Shown: positions 25,509-34,607, counted from the stretch's first letter. The stretch: DNA of 64,000 bases from JAJPKK01 sp963747835 (GCA_963747835.1 CAVVGO010000005.1:1116001-1180000), one strand, 5' to 3'. A program made the numbers and translations. The notes: generated by a model from the sequence alone, not told the origin.

Positions 25509-25675
25509 ATGGCCTTCGACCAAAACATTGGCGGCCACGCCTTCACTGAGCGTGGTGGTACGTGCGGTCGGTGCGGGATGACGTGGGTCAAGTTCACTGA
25601 TAGCAGGCAGCCCCGCTGCACGGGCAGAAGCCTGAGAAGCAGAAGCCGATGCGCATCGAAGACGATAAAGATTAG
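25509..25675 (+). pseudogene. Small zinc-ribbon-like protein, probably frameshifted
   Basis: It begins MAFDQNIGGHAFTERGGTCG after a strong site (GGAGGAGG eight bases upstream). CGRCGMTW and a later PRCTG form a CxxC...C pattern. After codon 39 (near 25625) the sense switches by one frame: the shifted frame gives KPEKQKPMRIEDDKD and a TAG at 25673, a far more natural ending than the Arg/Ser-rich run in the original frame (open to 25931). One lost A in GGCAGAAG explains it. Intact, the protein would have about 55 residues. Function unknown. Confidence 0.5.
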
Positions 25676-25681
25676 CGCGGG

Positions 25682-25789
25682 ACGGCGGCCCTCAACGAAC
25701 GTCGCATCCCAACCGCGAGCGGCAACGGCGAATGGCAGGCTGTGCAGGTATCGAGGGTCTTGGGGCGCATCGGCGCGGCGGCGGCGTAA
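25682..25789 (+). pseudogene. Serine-recombinase C-terminal remnant 1
   Basis: The frame reads TAALNERRIPTASGNGEWQ, then AVQVSRVLGRIG and stops at 25787. This 'AALNxRxIPTxxGxxWxAxQVxRVL' segment is the standard end of resolvase/invertase-family recombinases. No catalytic domain precedes it, so it is a relic. Confidence 0.6.
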
Positions 25790-25967
25790 ACGGAGCGTGA
25801 TGGCAAACAACAAGGCCACGCGGTTGGTGCCCCTGACCGCAACAGCGTGCTTTCGGCCAGCGCCCGCCAGCACGCTGCCGACCTTGCACCGGTCATTGCG
25901 ACCGCGATATGTTCTGATGGATATAACGTAGCAGCCAAACCTCTGCTGTCAAACTCGGTCGCGGCGG

Positions 25968-26219
25968 GTGACGCAAATGCCATTCACACGCGCCACCAGT
26001 CTCAAGGGGCCACAGGCCCAATCTGAAAGTGCCAACGCGCTTGCTGTCCGGCTTGCACCCGTCATCGCCGAGATACGCGATTCGGGACAAACATCTTTGA
26101 GGGAGATCGCGGCGGCGCTCGACAAGCGCAAGATTCCTACGCCGCGTCGGCGGGATCGTTGGTCGGCCATGCAGGTGCGCCGAGTGCTGGCGCGGCTTGG
26201 GCTAACAGGCCCCGCGTAG
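25968..26219 (+). CDS. Serine-recombinase C-terminal-like small protein (remnant 2)
   Basis: 83 residues: ALAVRLAPVIAEIRDSGQTS, LREIAAALDKRKIPTPRRRD and WSAMQVRRVLARLG. This corresponds to the last domain of large serine recombinases and resolvases without the N-terminal catalytic domain. It has its own ATG but only a weak ribosome binding site, and may be a remnant or a small DNA-binding protein evolved from one. It is the second such tail within 300 bases, neither with a catalytic part, which points to repeated loss of recombinase genes here. Confidence 0.6.
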   Translation: MTQMPFTRATSLKGPQAQSESANALAVRLAPVIAEIRDSGQTSLREIAAALDKRKIPTPRRRDRWSAMQVRRVLARLGLTGPA

Positions 26220-26409
26220 GCGCCCCCACGGCGTCGCTCCTCCGGCAGGCCACCGAAACGCCCGGCCGGCGCAACGCTATGGGCGGCCTGCGCTCGTAGG
26301 CGGCGGGCAGTTTTTTTGGCGAGTTAGGCGGCGTTCAAGGCGTCCCCCGTTCCTGTAACGCGACCCCGCTGACCACGGCGTTCCGAGATGGGTCTCTCGG
26401 AGTTGGCAG

Positions 26410-26958
26410 CTACGGCAAGTCGCTGTAAGCGGCGGCCTTGCGCACCGATGAAAGACAGAACGCGAGCGAGATCTTGCCGGCCGGTTGGTGGTTGAGATTT
26501 GCTGTTTGAATGATTTGTCGTATCGCTTCCGCCCGGAATGGCTTTGTCAACGGAGAACACATGTGGACGCCGTGTCGTTCACCGATCCGGCGCACATCAT
26601 TAAGGAGAGGAAGGCCATTCCCGCTCATCAATTGAACAATTCCACCGTATCGCATTGCGCCAAGGCTTCGAATGACATCGACGGCGTCGGATTTCTTCAG
26701 CGCAATATCGAGAAAAATGATACCCGGCGGCCGGTTCTGCAGCGCCGCGATTGCAGCATCGGCTGTCGTGAACGATTGGGTTTTGATTCCAAGCGACGCC
26801 AGCACAACTGAAACGACGTTGCAGATGCCTTCCTCGTCGTCGACGACGAACGCACTCGGCGCTCTCTGTTCGGCGACTTCCGCGGCGACCGGATGATCCG
26901 CCGCCACGGATGGTGGCCGAAGCCAACGTCGGATTTCTTCAAGCAGACTGCCAGTCAT
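26410..26958 (-). CDS. Response-regulator receiver-domain protein
   Basis: 182 residues from ATG 26958 (MTGSLLEEIRRWLRPPSVAA); the frame is open further upstream but with non-coding-type composition. The CheY-like receiver is complete: acidic pair VVDDEEGICNVV, phospho-acceptor Asp in IIFLDIALKKSDAVDVI, Ser in VQLMSGNGLPLL and Lys in LTKPFRAEAIRQII. No output domain follows; the remaining 25 residues (ANLNHQPAGKISLAFCLSSV) have no recognisable fold. It may act as a single-domain phospho-relay protein or be truncated relative to receiver-EAL relatives. No histidine kinase adjoins it. Confidence 0.82.
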   Translation of the reverse strand: MTGSLLEEIRRWLRPPSVAADHPVAAEVAEQRAPSAFVVDDEEGICNVVSVVLASLGIKTQSFTTADAAIAALQNRPPGIIFLDIALKKSDAVDVIRSLGAMRYGGIVQLMSGNGLPLLNDVRRIGERHGVHMCSPLTKPFRAEAIRQIIQTANLNHQPAGKISLAFCLSSVRKAAAYSDLP

Positions 26959-27462
26959 TGCGTCGCTCCGAACCTCAGACGGTACAGACGGGCAACTCCC
27001 GAATGCAAGGATCAACAACCGCAGCTGCGTATTGTTGTGCGGATACGTTAAAATACCGTATTTGATTTGCTTAGTAGTTTCCGCGACATCTGCTGCCTTC
27101 ACTGGTTTTGGGGGTAACGCGGTTTTCCTCGTGGGCGAAGGTGGCCCGGGGATACTCGGGCCGCCTCGCCACGGCGTTTGAAAAAGGTGTCGGCGACGTG
27201 GCGTAACGCCGACGCGTGAGTGCGCTCGGCCGCTTGACGCGCTGTACCTGGTCGTGGGGCGATCAGGCATTCGGCGGCAGCCAACTGACGGAATCTATGG
27301 TGGCAGGCCACGCCGTGTTGGCACGACCGCGCTCCCGGCGAGTGGCGCACGAAGGCGGCGGGGTGTGTCTTGAACCGGTCGCCATCCGGTCGCGACCAAA
27401 TCCTGGAGGGCCGCACGCGCGGACCGCCGCGTGCTATCGCTCGCGACGACGGAGGTAGGACC
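26959..27462. other. Gene-free stretch upstream of divergent genes
   Basis: No supported gene. An imperfect hairpin spans about 27135-27170, with GGCCCG (27143-27148) pairing with CGGGCC (27157-27162) and further pairing outside it. The first 110 bases are AT-richer and probably hold the promoter of the receiver-domain gene. Confidence 0.4.
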
Positions 27463-27741
27463 ATGACCACCATCGGAACGACGACAGTCGACAAGCTTGA
27501 CCACGACACCTCGATTTCACGCCGTCGGAAGAAATGGAGGTTGGGGAGGGCAGCCTTGTACGGTCTCGTATTCACGGCAATTTTGACCGCAGTGCATCTC
27601 GCAGACGGCCACGATCTGCCGGCGTTATCGAGAGGCCCGGCTTATCTTGCGGGTTATTGGGGCGGTCGCCTGGTCATCTTTTCTGCTCTCTTCGCAATCA
27701 TCGCGTTGTCAGAAACTTATTCATCCGCGGCAAATAGTTGA
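27463..27741 (+). CDS. Small membrane protein of unknown function
   Basis: 92 residues from ATG 27463, preferred over 27370 because GGAGG lies eight bases upstream. A polar, threonine-rich N terminus (MTTIGTTTVDKLDHDTSISR) is followed by a basic patch (RRRKKWRLGR) and two hydrophobic segments, AALYGLVFTAILTAVHLADG and YWGGRLVIFSALFAIIALSE, predicted to span the inner membrane. No family recognised. Confidence 0.6.
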   Translation: MTTIGTTTVDKLDHDTSISRRRKKWRLGRAALYGLVFTAILTAVHLADGHDLPALSRGPAYLAGYWGGRLVIFSALFAIIALSETYSSAANS

Positions 27742-28069
27742 GGTGAATGGCGCACGGCTGGAACCGGATGCCGTCGACGAGTTGGATGCAAGCATCGTAG
27801 AGACGCCCATTCGTGCGCGATCGCCTAAATTCTTCGTCAAATACGGCACCGCGGCAGGGCCCCGATCGGAGTAGTTTGGCCCGAAGGCGAACGCGAGTGT
27901 TATGGGACGCGTTCGGCCCGGCAGGCGAATGAATTCAGCGGCCATGTCGAGCGTGGCGTTGCCCGCGTTCGGACAAAACAGGCGCGCCGGTGTACTCTCG
28001 CGGCATGGACGACTGTGCCGTCATGCCGGACCGCCGTGAATCCGCCGGTAGAGTGAACTGGAAGCGGCC
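27742..28069. other. Gene-free stretch before the glycosyltransferase
   Basis: Open frames exist (for example 74 codons on the minus strand ending at 27721) but have mixed composition and poor start sites, and I do not support any of them. No palindrome of note. Confidence 0.3.
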
Positions 28070-29650
28070 ATGACCGCTGACACACTCGCGGCGCCGGTTC
28101 CTCCAAGCCATCGCATTGGACCGCGTTTGATTGACGCGATCGTGGTGCCTCGGGGCGCGGCTGCGACCGTCGCAATCCTGGTTGTCGCGCACGTGGTCGC
28201 TTGGACATCGATCCTCTCAATGCTGAAGTGGGGCCAAGATCTTCATTCGGACAGTACCGAGGCCTACGCGTGGGGTTTGAGTTTCGCCTGGGGCTACGGA
28301 AAGCATCCGCCGCTCGCGGGATGGATCGCGGGTGCCTGGTTCAGGATCTTTCCGACCACCGACTGGGCGATGTACGCGCTCGCGATGACGACGACCGGAG
28401 CGGCGATCTGGATTGCCTGGCTTCTCGGGCGTCGCGTCGTCGATTTCCGCCGCGCCATGCTTTCGACGCTCGTTCTGTGCGTCTACCCGATCTTCAATTT
28501 CAAAGGCGCAAAATATAATCCGGATCTGCTTCAGGTTCCCTTGTTCCTGCTGGTCGCGCTATGCTTCGTCACTGCATTCAAGACGCGCACATGGGTTTCG
28601 GCCATTGGGCTGGGAGCGGCCTGCGCCTTGGCGGTGCTGGCAAAATACTGGGCGCTATCGATCGTCGGCGCTATCGCTATCGCGGCTGTGATTCATCCCG
28701 ACCGTGCACGCTTTTTCCAATCGCCGGTCCCTTACGCGGCGGCAGTTGTGTTCGTGCTGGTTTTGGCCCCGCACCTCGTCTGGCTCGTGCACGCGGACTA
28801 TTCAACCCTAACATATGCAAGCCAATGGATCGAACCAAATCAGGACAATGGGGTGCAGGCGCTCTCGAGCGTCATGCACCACGTCGCGCTGCTGTCGCCG
28901 GTCGCGCTCGCTGTCGCGGTGTCGCTGGTGCCCTTTCGAACGCACTTGCCCGCGCACCCGTCCCGTGGCGATGCCGCGCTCCTGATCTGGATGGTCGCTG
29001 CGATTCTGATCGTCGTGCCGCCGGTTCTGGCGGTGGCATTCAATGTGCGCATGAAGAGCGACTGGGGCATTCCACTTTATACGTTGGTACCCCTGGCCGC
29101 GGTTTCCGCGCTCCTTCTGCAAGTGCGCCGCCGCGCGCTGGTGCGGGCCGCAGCGATCGGCGCCGTCATGGCGGTGGGAGCGTTCGTCATGGCGCCGGCA
29201 ATCGTGGCGGTGGAACGCCGACTTTATCCGGAACGCTTTCGCGGCGACGCCAAGGAACTGGCTGCGACGCTCACTGGTCTCTGGCGCGACCGCTTCTCGA
29301 CCCCGTTGCGTTTCATCGTGGGGCGGGCCGACCCCGCGGCGGACATATCCTTTTACAGCGCCGACCATCCTATGTTGTTCACCGAAGCCACCCGATCATT
29401 GGGCTCCTGGATCGATGGCGGCGATCTTCGCCGATTCGGCTTTATCGGAATTTGTTCAGTCGCGGATCGGACTTGCCAGGACGAGATCGCGGCCCTCGGC
29501 GTGCCCCTGTCGTCGATCAGCATCAGCCAGCAGGCGTTGGAGGCCGGGACGGAGCTTGCTTCACATGCTGTAACAAAGATGCCCGGCCCGGCATGGCAAG
29601 TCTTCGTTGCGGCTCCGTCGGTCGCGGCTGTTCCGCAGCCGTTGCCCTGA
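28070..29650 (+). CDS. GT39/ArnT-like membrane glycosyltransferase
   Basis: 526 residues with about eleven to twelve predicted transmembrane segments. The first periplasmic loop holds the acidic catalytic pattern of GT-C enzymes (LHSDSTEAYAWGLSFAWGYG), followed by KHPPLAGWIAGAWFRIFP, the H-P-P-L motif of the PMT_2 family. Such enzymes transfer sugars from polyprenyl-phosphate carriers to lipid A, protein or polysaccharide on the periplasmic face. C-terminal 150 residues form a soluble domain (ELAATLTGLWRDRFSTPLRF). It is monocistronic, starting nine bases after GGAAG and converging with the Liv operon to its right by 14 bases. Acceptor unknown. Confidence 0.88.
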   Translation: MTADTLAAPVPPSHRIGPRLIDAIVVPRGAAATVAILVVAHVVAWTSILSMLKWGQDLHSDSTEAYAWGLSFAWGYGKHPPLAGWIAGAWFRIFPTTDWAMYALAMTTTGAAIWIAWLLGRRVVDFRRAMLSTLVLCVYPIFNFKGAKYNPDLLQVPLFLLVALCFVTAFKTRTWVSAIGLGAACALAVLAKYWALSIVGAIAIAAVIHPDRARFFQSPVPYAAAVVFVLVLAPHLVWLVHADYSTLTYASQWIEPNQDNGVQALSSVMHHVALLSPVALAVAVSLVPFRTHLPAHPSRGDAALLIWMVAAILIVVPPVLAVAFNVRMKSDWGIPLYTLVPLAAVSALLLQVRRRALVRAAAIGAVMAVGAFVMAPAIVAVERRLYPERFRGDAKELAATLTGLWRDRFSTPLRFIVGRADPAADISFYSADHPMLFTEATRSLGSWIDGGDLRRFGFIGICSVADRTCQDEIAALGVPLSSISISQQALEAGTELASHAVTKMPGPAWQVFVAAPSVAAVPQPLP

Positions 29651-29664
29651 ACGCCGAGCCGCAG

Positions 29665-30387
29665 CTATACCTGCGTCCATTCCTCGGCGCTCGCGCCCGC
29701 CAGCGCCTGTACCCGCGCCTCGTCGGCGGCGAGCTCGCGCGCCGGGCCCGAATAGACCACATGGCCGTCGTCGAGCACGTAGGCGTGGTCGGCGACTTCG
29801 AGGCTCATGCGGGCGTTCTGCTCGACCAGCAGCACCGAAATGCCCTCGTCGCGCATGCGGGCGACGATGCGGAAGACCTCACGCACGATCAGCGGCGCGA
29901 GGCCCTGGGACGGCTCGTCGAGGATCAACAGCTTCGGATTGATGAGCAGCGCGCGGCCGATGGAGAGCATTTCCTGTTCGCCGCCGGAAAGCTGGCGCCC
30001 GCGGTTCTGCCGGCGTTCTGCGAGGCGGGGAAACAATGCGTAGATGCGCTCGATGGTCCAAGGGCCCGGGCGCTGCAGCGGCACCTTGAGGTTTTCCTCG
30101 ACGCTCAGATTGGCGAAGATGCGGCGCCCCTCGGGCACGTAGCCGACGCCGCAGCCGGCGACACGATCGGGCGGCCAGCCGGTGGTGTCGGCACCAAAAA
30201 TGGTGATGCGGCCGCGGCGCGGCGGCGTCAGCCCGACAAGGCTGCGCAGCGTCGTGGTCTTGCCGGCGCCGTTGCGGCCGAGCAGCGCGGTGATGCGGCC
30301 CTCCTCAACGGTGAGCCCGACCCCATGGAGGATGTGGCTCTTGCCGTAGTAGGTGTGCAGGTCTTTGGCTTCCAGGGCGGCGGTCAT
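29665..30387 (-). CDS. livF: Branched-chain amino acid-type ABC transporter ATPase, LivF type
   Basis: 240 residues. Walker A GRNGAGKTTT, Q-loop region, signature LSGGEQEMLSIGRALL, Walker B PKLLILDEPSQGLAPLIV and the H-loop replaced as usual in LivF by LLVEQNARMSLEVADHAYVL. Last gene of the leftward operon livK-H-M-G-F, its start overlapping livG by four bases. It pairs with LivG to drive uptake through LivH/LivM. Normal length. Confidence 0.93.
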   Translation of the reverse strand: MTAALEAKDLHTYYGKSHILHGVGLTVEEGRITALLGRNGAGKTTTLRSLVGLTPPRRGRITIFGADTTGWPPDRVAGCGVGYVPEGRRIFANLSVEENLKVPLQRPGPWTIERIYALFPRLAERRQNRGRQLSGGEQEMLSIGRALLINPKLLILDEPSQGLAPLIVREVFRIVARMRDEGISVLLVEQNARMSLEVADHAYVLDDGHVVYSGPARELAADEARVQALAGASAEEWTQV

Positions 30388-31133
30388 GCGGTCTTGCCCA
30401 GATAGGCCTCCTGGACGGAAACGTTGGCGGCGATCTCCTGGGGACTGCCTTCGGCAAGCAGCGCGCCCTGATCGAGCACCGTGATGCGATCGGCGAGATT
30501 GAACACCACCCGCATGTCGTGCTCGATCAACACGATGGTGCAGTTCTTCTCGCGATGCAGCCGGCGTACCAGCTGGGTGATCTGAAAGGTCTCCTGGTCG
30601 CCCATGCCGGCGGTCGGCTCGTCGAGCAGCAGCAGATGCGGCTTGAGCGACAGCGCCATGGCGATTTCGGCGACGCGCTGGTCGCCGTGGGCAAGCTCGC
30701 CGACCAAGCGGTCGGCTTTGGCGGCGAGGCCGACCAGTTCGAGTGTCTCTTCGACCTCGTGGCGGATCGCGGCGGCCGGCGCCCTGGCGATGTGCGGGCT
30801 CAGGCCATGCCCAGCCGTCACCTCAGCGCCGATGCGCACGTTCTCGAACACGGTGAGTTCGGGAAAGATCTCGGTGATCTGGAAGGTGCGCGCCATGCCG
30901 AGCGCGACGCGCCGGTGCGCCGGCACGCCGGTGATGTCGCGGTCGTCGAACAGGATCGAGCCGGAGGACGGTGGAAAAAATCCACTGATAAGGTTGAAGA
31001 ACGTGGTCTTGCCGGCGCCGTTCGGGCCGATAATAGCGCGCAGCTCGCCCGATGCGACCGCCAGTGACACCTCGCGCACCGCGATGAGGCTGCCGAACCG
31101 CTTGGTGACGTTGCGGATCTCGAGGACGCTCAT
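30384..31133 (-). CDS. livG: Branched-chain amino acid-type ABC transporter ATPase, LivG type
   Basis: 249 residues with GPNGAGKTTFFNLISGFF (Walker A), ARTFQITEIFPELTVFENV typical of LivG, signature region ELAHGDQRVAEIAMALS, Walker B HLLLLDEPTAGMGDQE and switch VLIEHDMRVVFNLADRITVL. The signature lacks the usual LSGG and reads LAHGDQR, normal for this subfamily. Start overlaps livM by four bases (ATGA) and the end overlaps livF likewise, so the three are co-translated. Confidence 0.93.
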   Translation of the reverse strand: MSVLEIRNVTKRFGSLIAVREVSLAVASGELRAIIGPNGAGKTTFFNLISGFFPPSSGSILFDDRDITGVPAHRRVALGMARTFQITEIFPELTVFENVRIGAEVTAGHGLSPHIARAPAAAIRHEVEETLELVGLAAKADRLVGELAHGDQRVAEIAMALSLKPHLLLLDEPTAGMGDQETFQITQLVRRLHREKNCTIVLIEHDMRVVFNLADRITVLDQGALLAEGSPQEIAANVSVQEAYLGKTA

Positions 31134-32101
31134 GCCTTCGCCCTGGCGCCCAGGAAGCCCAACAGGCCGCGCGGGAAGAACAGCACCACCAGAACGAACA
31201 GGAGGCCGATGAAAAACATCCAGTTGACCGTGAGGCTCGACAGATAGTCTTGCAGCACCACGAAGACGACGGCTCCCAGCAGCGGCCCCCAGAAGGTACG
31301 CATGCCCCCCATCACGGCCATCATGACGAAATCGCCGGACTGGCTGTAATGGAGCCCGCGCGGATCGGCGAAGTTGTTGGTGAGAGCATAGAGCGCACCG
31401 GCGATGCCGACGAAAAAGCAGGACAGGGTGAACGCAATCCAGATGTGGCGCTCCACCGAGATGCCGAGGAAGCGAGCGCGGCGCTCGTTTTCGCGGATCG
31501 CCAGCATGGTGCGGCCGAACGGGGATCGCAGGATGAGCGCCATCACGGCGGTGACGAGGGCAAAGAAGAACAGCACGAAGTAATAGAACGCGTTGTCGTT
31601 TCCGAGGATATCAATCGAGAACGCACCGAAATCGAGCGGCTGGCGGGAGAAGCCGCGCAGTCCGTCATCGCCGCCGGTGAGCGAGCTCCACTGGAACGCG
31701 ATGTAATAGAACACCTGTCCGAACGCGATCGTGACCATGGCGAAATAGACGCCGCGTCGGCGCACGATGAGCGCACCCAGAATGGCGCCCGCGAGGCCGC
31801 CCAGCAGCATGCCGGCGAGGATGGACAGCGGCGTGCTCGAGGTGACGTACTTCAGCGCGAGGCCGGCCCCGTACGCGCCAAGACCAAAGTAAGCTGCGTG
31901 CCCGAACGACAGCACGCCGGTGAAACCGAGCAGGAAGTTCACCGACATCGCTGCCAATGCGAGCACCAGCACGCGGGTGCCAAGCGCGGTGTAGCCGCCG
32001 AGCGGCGGCATCCAATAGGGGGCGAACAGCAGGAGCGCCCAGATGGCGGTGAGCGCTGCGACCGTGCGCAGCGTGCCGACGCGGCCCGTCTTGTCCTTCA
32101 C
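31130..32101 (-). CDS. livM: Branched-chain amino acid-type ABC transporter permease, LivM type
   Basis: 323 residues, about nine hydrophobic segments. LivM hallmarks: NFLLGFTGVLSFGHAAYFGL, GAILGALIVRRRGVYFAMVT and the coupling helix region AIRENERRARFLGISVERHI that contacts the ATPases. The C-terminal SLTVNWMFFIGLLFVLVVLF closes the protein. Start overlaps livH by four bases. It forms the inner-membrane heterodimer with LivH. Confidence 0.93.
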   Translation of the reverse strand: MKDKTGRVGTLRTVAALTAIWALLLFAPYWMPPLGGYTALGTRVLVLALAAMSVNFLLGFTGVLSFGHAAYFGLGAYGAGLALKYVTSSTPLSILAGMLLGGLAGAILGALIVRRRGVYFAMVTIAFGQVFYYIAFQWSSLTGGDDGLRGFSRQPLDFGAFSIDILGNDNAFYYFVLFFFALVTAVMALILRSPFGRTMLAIRENERRARFLGISVERHIWIAFTLSCFFVGIAGALYALTNNFADPRGLHYSQSGDFVMMAVMGGMRTFWGPLLGAVVFVVLQDYLSSLTVNWMFFIGLLFVLVVLFFPRGLLGFLGARAKA

Positions 32102-32964
32102 GTCATCATGCCTTCTTCACCAAACAACCCGCGCGGCCGCACCAGCAGCACCACGGCCATCATGACGTACATGATCGCCTCGCTCGCGGACGGTAGCACC
32201 ACGGCGGTGACGCCCGCCGCGACGCCGATCAGGAGGCCGCCGAACAGGGTTCCGGGCAGGCTTCCGACCCCGCCGACGATGATGGCGATGAAGCTCGGCA
32301 TCAGCAGGTTGGTTCCCATGGTCGGCTCCAGCGTGAGCTGGCCGGCCGCCAGCACTCCGCTCAGCCCGGCGAGGAAAATGCCGACCGCGAAATTGAGCGA
32401 GCGCAGCATGCGCACATTGATGCCGAGCGCCGACACGGTTTCGAGATCGAGCGTGCCGGCGCGGATGCGGATGCCGAGCCGGGTGTAGCGCAGCAGCGCG
32501 AACAACAGGGCGACCGTCACCACCACCACGATCACCATGAACAGGCGATATCCGGTGATGAAGAAATACTCGTAGCTCAGGGGCTGCGCGAGAAAGTCCG
32601 GAATCGTGACCGGCTTGCCCTGGGCGCCCCAGATATAGCGCGTGCCATCCTCGATCATGAAGGCGAGGCCGAAGGTCAAGAGCAGGCTATAGAGCGGATC
32701 ACGGCCGTAAAGCGGGCGGATCAGCACCCGTTCGACCGCGATCCCGATGACGGCGGTCAGCAGCGGGGCGATGAGGAGTGCACCCCAGAAGCCGACATAG
32801 GGCGTCAGCGTGTAGGCAATGTAGCCGCCGATGACGAGGAACCCGCCATGGGCGAAATTGATGACATTGCTGAGATTGAGGATGAGCGACAGGCCCAGCG
32901 CCATCAGCACGTAGAAAGTGCCGATGATCAGGCCATTGGTGACGTTGAACAACAGCAGCTGCAT
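32098..32964 (-). CDS. livH: Branched-chain amino acid-type ABC transporter permease, LivH type
   Basis: 288 residues, eight or so membrane segments: NGLIIGTFYVLMALGLSLIL, NVINFAHGGFLVIGGYIAYT (the LivH signature NFAHG) and GIRIRAGTLDLETVSALGIN as coupling region, then GVGSLPGTLFGGLLIG. It lies 93 bases after livK with no strong terminator between, and overlaps livM. The gap lets the binding protein be made in excess. Confidence 0.93.
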   Translation of the reverse strand: MQLLLFNVTNGLIIGTFYVLMALGLSLILNLSNVINFAHGGFLVIGGYIAYTLTPYVGFWGALLIAPLLTAVIGIAVERVLIRPLYGRDPLYSLLLTFGLAFMIEDGTRYIWGAQGKPVTIPDFLAQPLSYEYFFITGYRLFMVIVVVVTVALLFALLRYTRLGIRIRAGTLDLETVSALGINVRMLRSLNFAVGIFLAGLSGVLAAGQLTLEPTMGTNLLMPSFIAIIVGGVGSLPGTLFGGLLIGVAAGVTAVVLPSASEAIMYVMMAVVLLVRPRGLFGEEGMMT

Positions 32965-33057
32965 GGTGGACCGCCCCCGCGATCACGTCGAATTATTCCC
33001 GACAACAAATGGCCGACCGGAATCCGGGCGGCCGCTTGGCGGTTGCGGCGGGCCAGC

Positions 33058-34317
33058 TCAGGCCGGCCACTGCAGAGTGCAGCCGGTCTCGCTCACGGCG
33101 GGAGAGGTCGTGTCTCCGGCGACGATCAATTCGACTTTGAACAGGTCCTCCGCATCGGTGGGGCCCTTGGCCTGGGCCTCGCCGACGAAGGCGGACGTCA
33201 TCAGTTGATGATCCCCGGCGCGGTAATAGCACTTGTTGGGCTGAAGCTTGACCTCCGGCGGCAACTCGAAATCGCCAAGCACGCGGGCGAGCTTGAAGCC
33301 GTCGATGGTCCTCTCGCGATTGGCGACGAGGGCGAAGCTGTAGACCGACGTATAACCGAACCAGGTGCGCGCGGTCGGCACCTTGCCGCCGTTGCGCTTG
33401 CGCACCGCCGCCACGAAGTCGGCGACATGCGGGGCATCCTGCTTCCAGTACCACTCGAACATCCAGATGCCGATCCGCGCATCCGGCGGCAGGGCCGCAA
33501 GCAACTCCAGCTCCTGTTGGGTTCCGGCAACGTGGATCTGCCGGTTGATGCCGAACTGGACGATCTGCTTGAGACAGTTGACCATGTCGGAGCCTTGAAC
33601 CAGCAGCAGCAGCACGTCCGGATTGGCGGCGCGGGCCTTGATCAGATAGGCGGAGAAATCATTGGTGCCGAGCGGCGTCAATTCGTTGCCGGTGACGGTG
33701 CCGCCGAGCTTCTTGAGGTTTTCCGCGCAGGCTTCCTGAAGGGTGTGGCCAAACGCATAATCCGGCGTGATGAAGTGCCACTTCTTGCCGTATCTGGTGA
33801 ACAGTAGGTCGGAAACCGAATTAGCCTCCATGCGCGTGGTGTTGCATACGCGGAAGACGTTCCACTTGCAGTCCTTGCCGGTGATACCGTCGGTGTGGCC
33901 GCCGGAGACCACGTGCAGTACTTTCTTTTCGGCGGTGACCTGGGCCATCGCCTGGGCAATGCCGGAATTGACGTCGCCGATGATGAAGCTCACCTGATCG
34001 CGATCGATCAGCTTGCGGGTCTTCTGCACACCAGTGCCGACGTCGTTGGCCGAATCCTCGACCAGAAGCTCGATCGGACGGCCCAACACGCCGCCCTTGG
34101 TGTTGATCTCGTCGACCGCGAGCCGCGCGCCGATCACCTCATTCTGCGCGACCGCCGCGTAGACGCCCGTCAACGGATCGACCATGCCGATCTTGATCGG
34201 ATTTTCGCCGCGCGCCGCAATGATGAAGGGCGACGCGACCTGGGTGATGCCCACCGCAGCGCCAGTCTTGATGATGGTCCGGCGATCGAAAAGATGCGGT
34301 CCGAGCAGATTTGCCAT
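33058..34317 (-). CDS. livK: ABC transporter substrate-binding protein, LivK type, Tat-like signal
   Basis: 419 residues, first gene of the leftward Liv operon, with AGGAGG six bases before ATG. The leader has an Arg-Arg (FDRRTIIKTGAAVGITQVAS) typical of Tat export for this subfamily. The mature protein is a type I binding protein: PIKIGMVDPLTGVYAAVAQN, VDEINTKGGVLGRPIELLVE, and QVSFIIGDVNSGIAQAMAQV. Relatives with this leader include urea/amide and aromatic-acid binding proteins as well as amino acid binders, so the ligand is not set. The livHMGF genes immediately follow. The neighbouring sox and thioesterase genes give no firm clue to the ligand. Confidence 0.9.
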   Translation of the reverse strand: MANLLGPHLFDRRTIIKTGAAVGITQVASPFIIAARGENPIKIGMVDPLTGVYAAVAQNEVIGARLAVDEINTKGGVLGRPIELLVEDSANDVGTGVQKTRKLIDRDQVSFIIGDVNSGIAQAMAQVTAEKKVLHVVSGGHTDGITGKDCKWNVFRVCNTTRMEANSVSDLLFTRYGKKWHFITPDYAFGHTLQEACAENLKKLGGTVTGNELTPLGTNDFSAYLIKARAANPDVLLLLVQGSDMVNCLKQIVQFGINRQIHVAGTQQELELLAALPPDARIGIWMFEWYWKQDAPHVADFVAAVRKRNGGKVPTARTWFGYTSVYSFALVANRERTIDGFKLARVLGDFELPPEVKLQPNKCYYRAGDHQLMTSAFVGEAQAKGPTDAEDLFKVELIVAGDTTSPAVSETGCTLQWPA

Positions 34318-34607
34318 GGGGTATCCTCCTGGAGATACGTATTTTTTTGGAGGTTCGCGCGGGGCGACCTGGGCAAGTTATGACAATTGCCGGACGTGTT
34401 CACAAGGCAGCGGGCCGGCTTATTAGTCGGGGGTGCAGTTCAGCCTGGGCGCCCGACCCGTCGTGGCGGCCTAATCCGGCCGACGCTAATGAGGGGCGGC
34501 GTCCCAACTGCCATCGCCCGGACGGGTCCTGAGCCGCCCGGCAACGACGCATAGCCCGATCCAAATGGCTACCGGCGCCTGCTACGCGGCGACCGGGCCG
34601 CCGCGGC

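Noticed and set aside
25676..25931. Continuation of the CxxC protein to 25931
   Set aside because: The frame after 25625 is Arg/Ser/Ala-rich and overlaps a recognisable recombinase tail in another frame.
27721..27945. 74-codon leftward frame
   Set aside because: Begins without a ribosome binding site, has mixed composition and no recognisable features.
28561..30405. Rightward 614-codon frame
   Set aside because: Runs out of frame through the glycosyltransferase gene and antisense through livF; Arg/Gly/Ala-rich without domains.
29665..34317. A high-affinity urea transporter (urtABCDE)
   Set aside because: Order and type are Liv-like, but no urease genes or urea-specific features are seen, so the ligand is left open.
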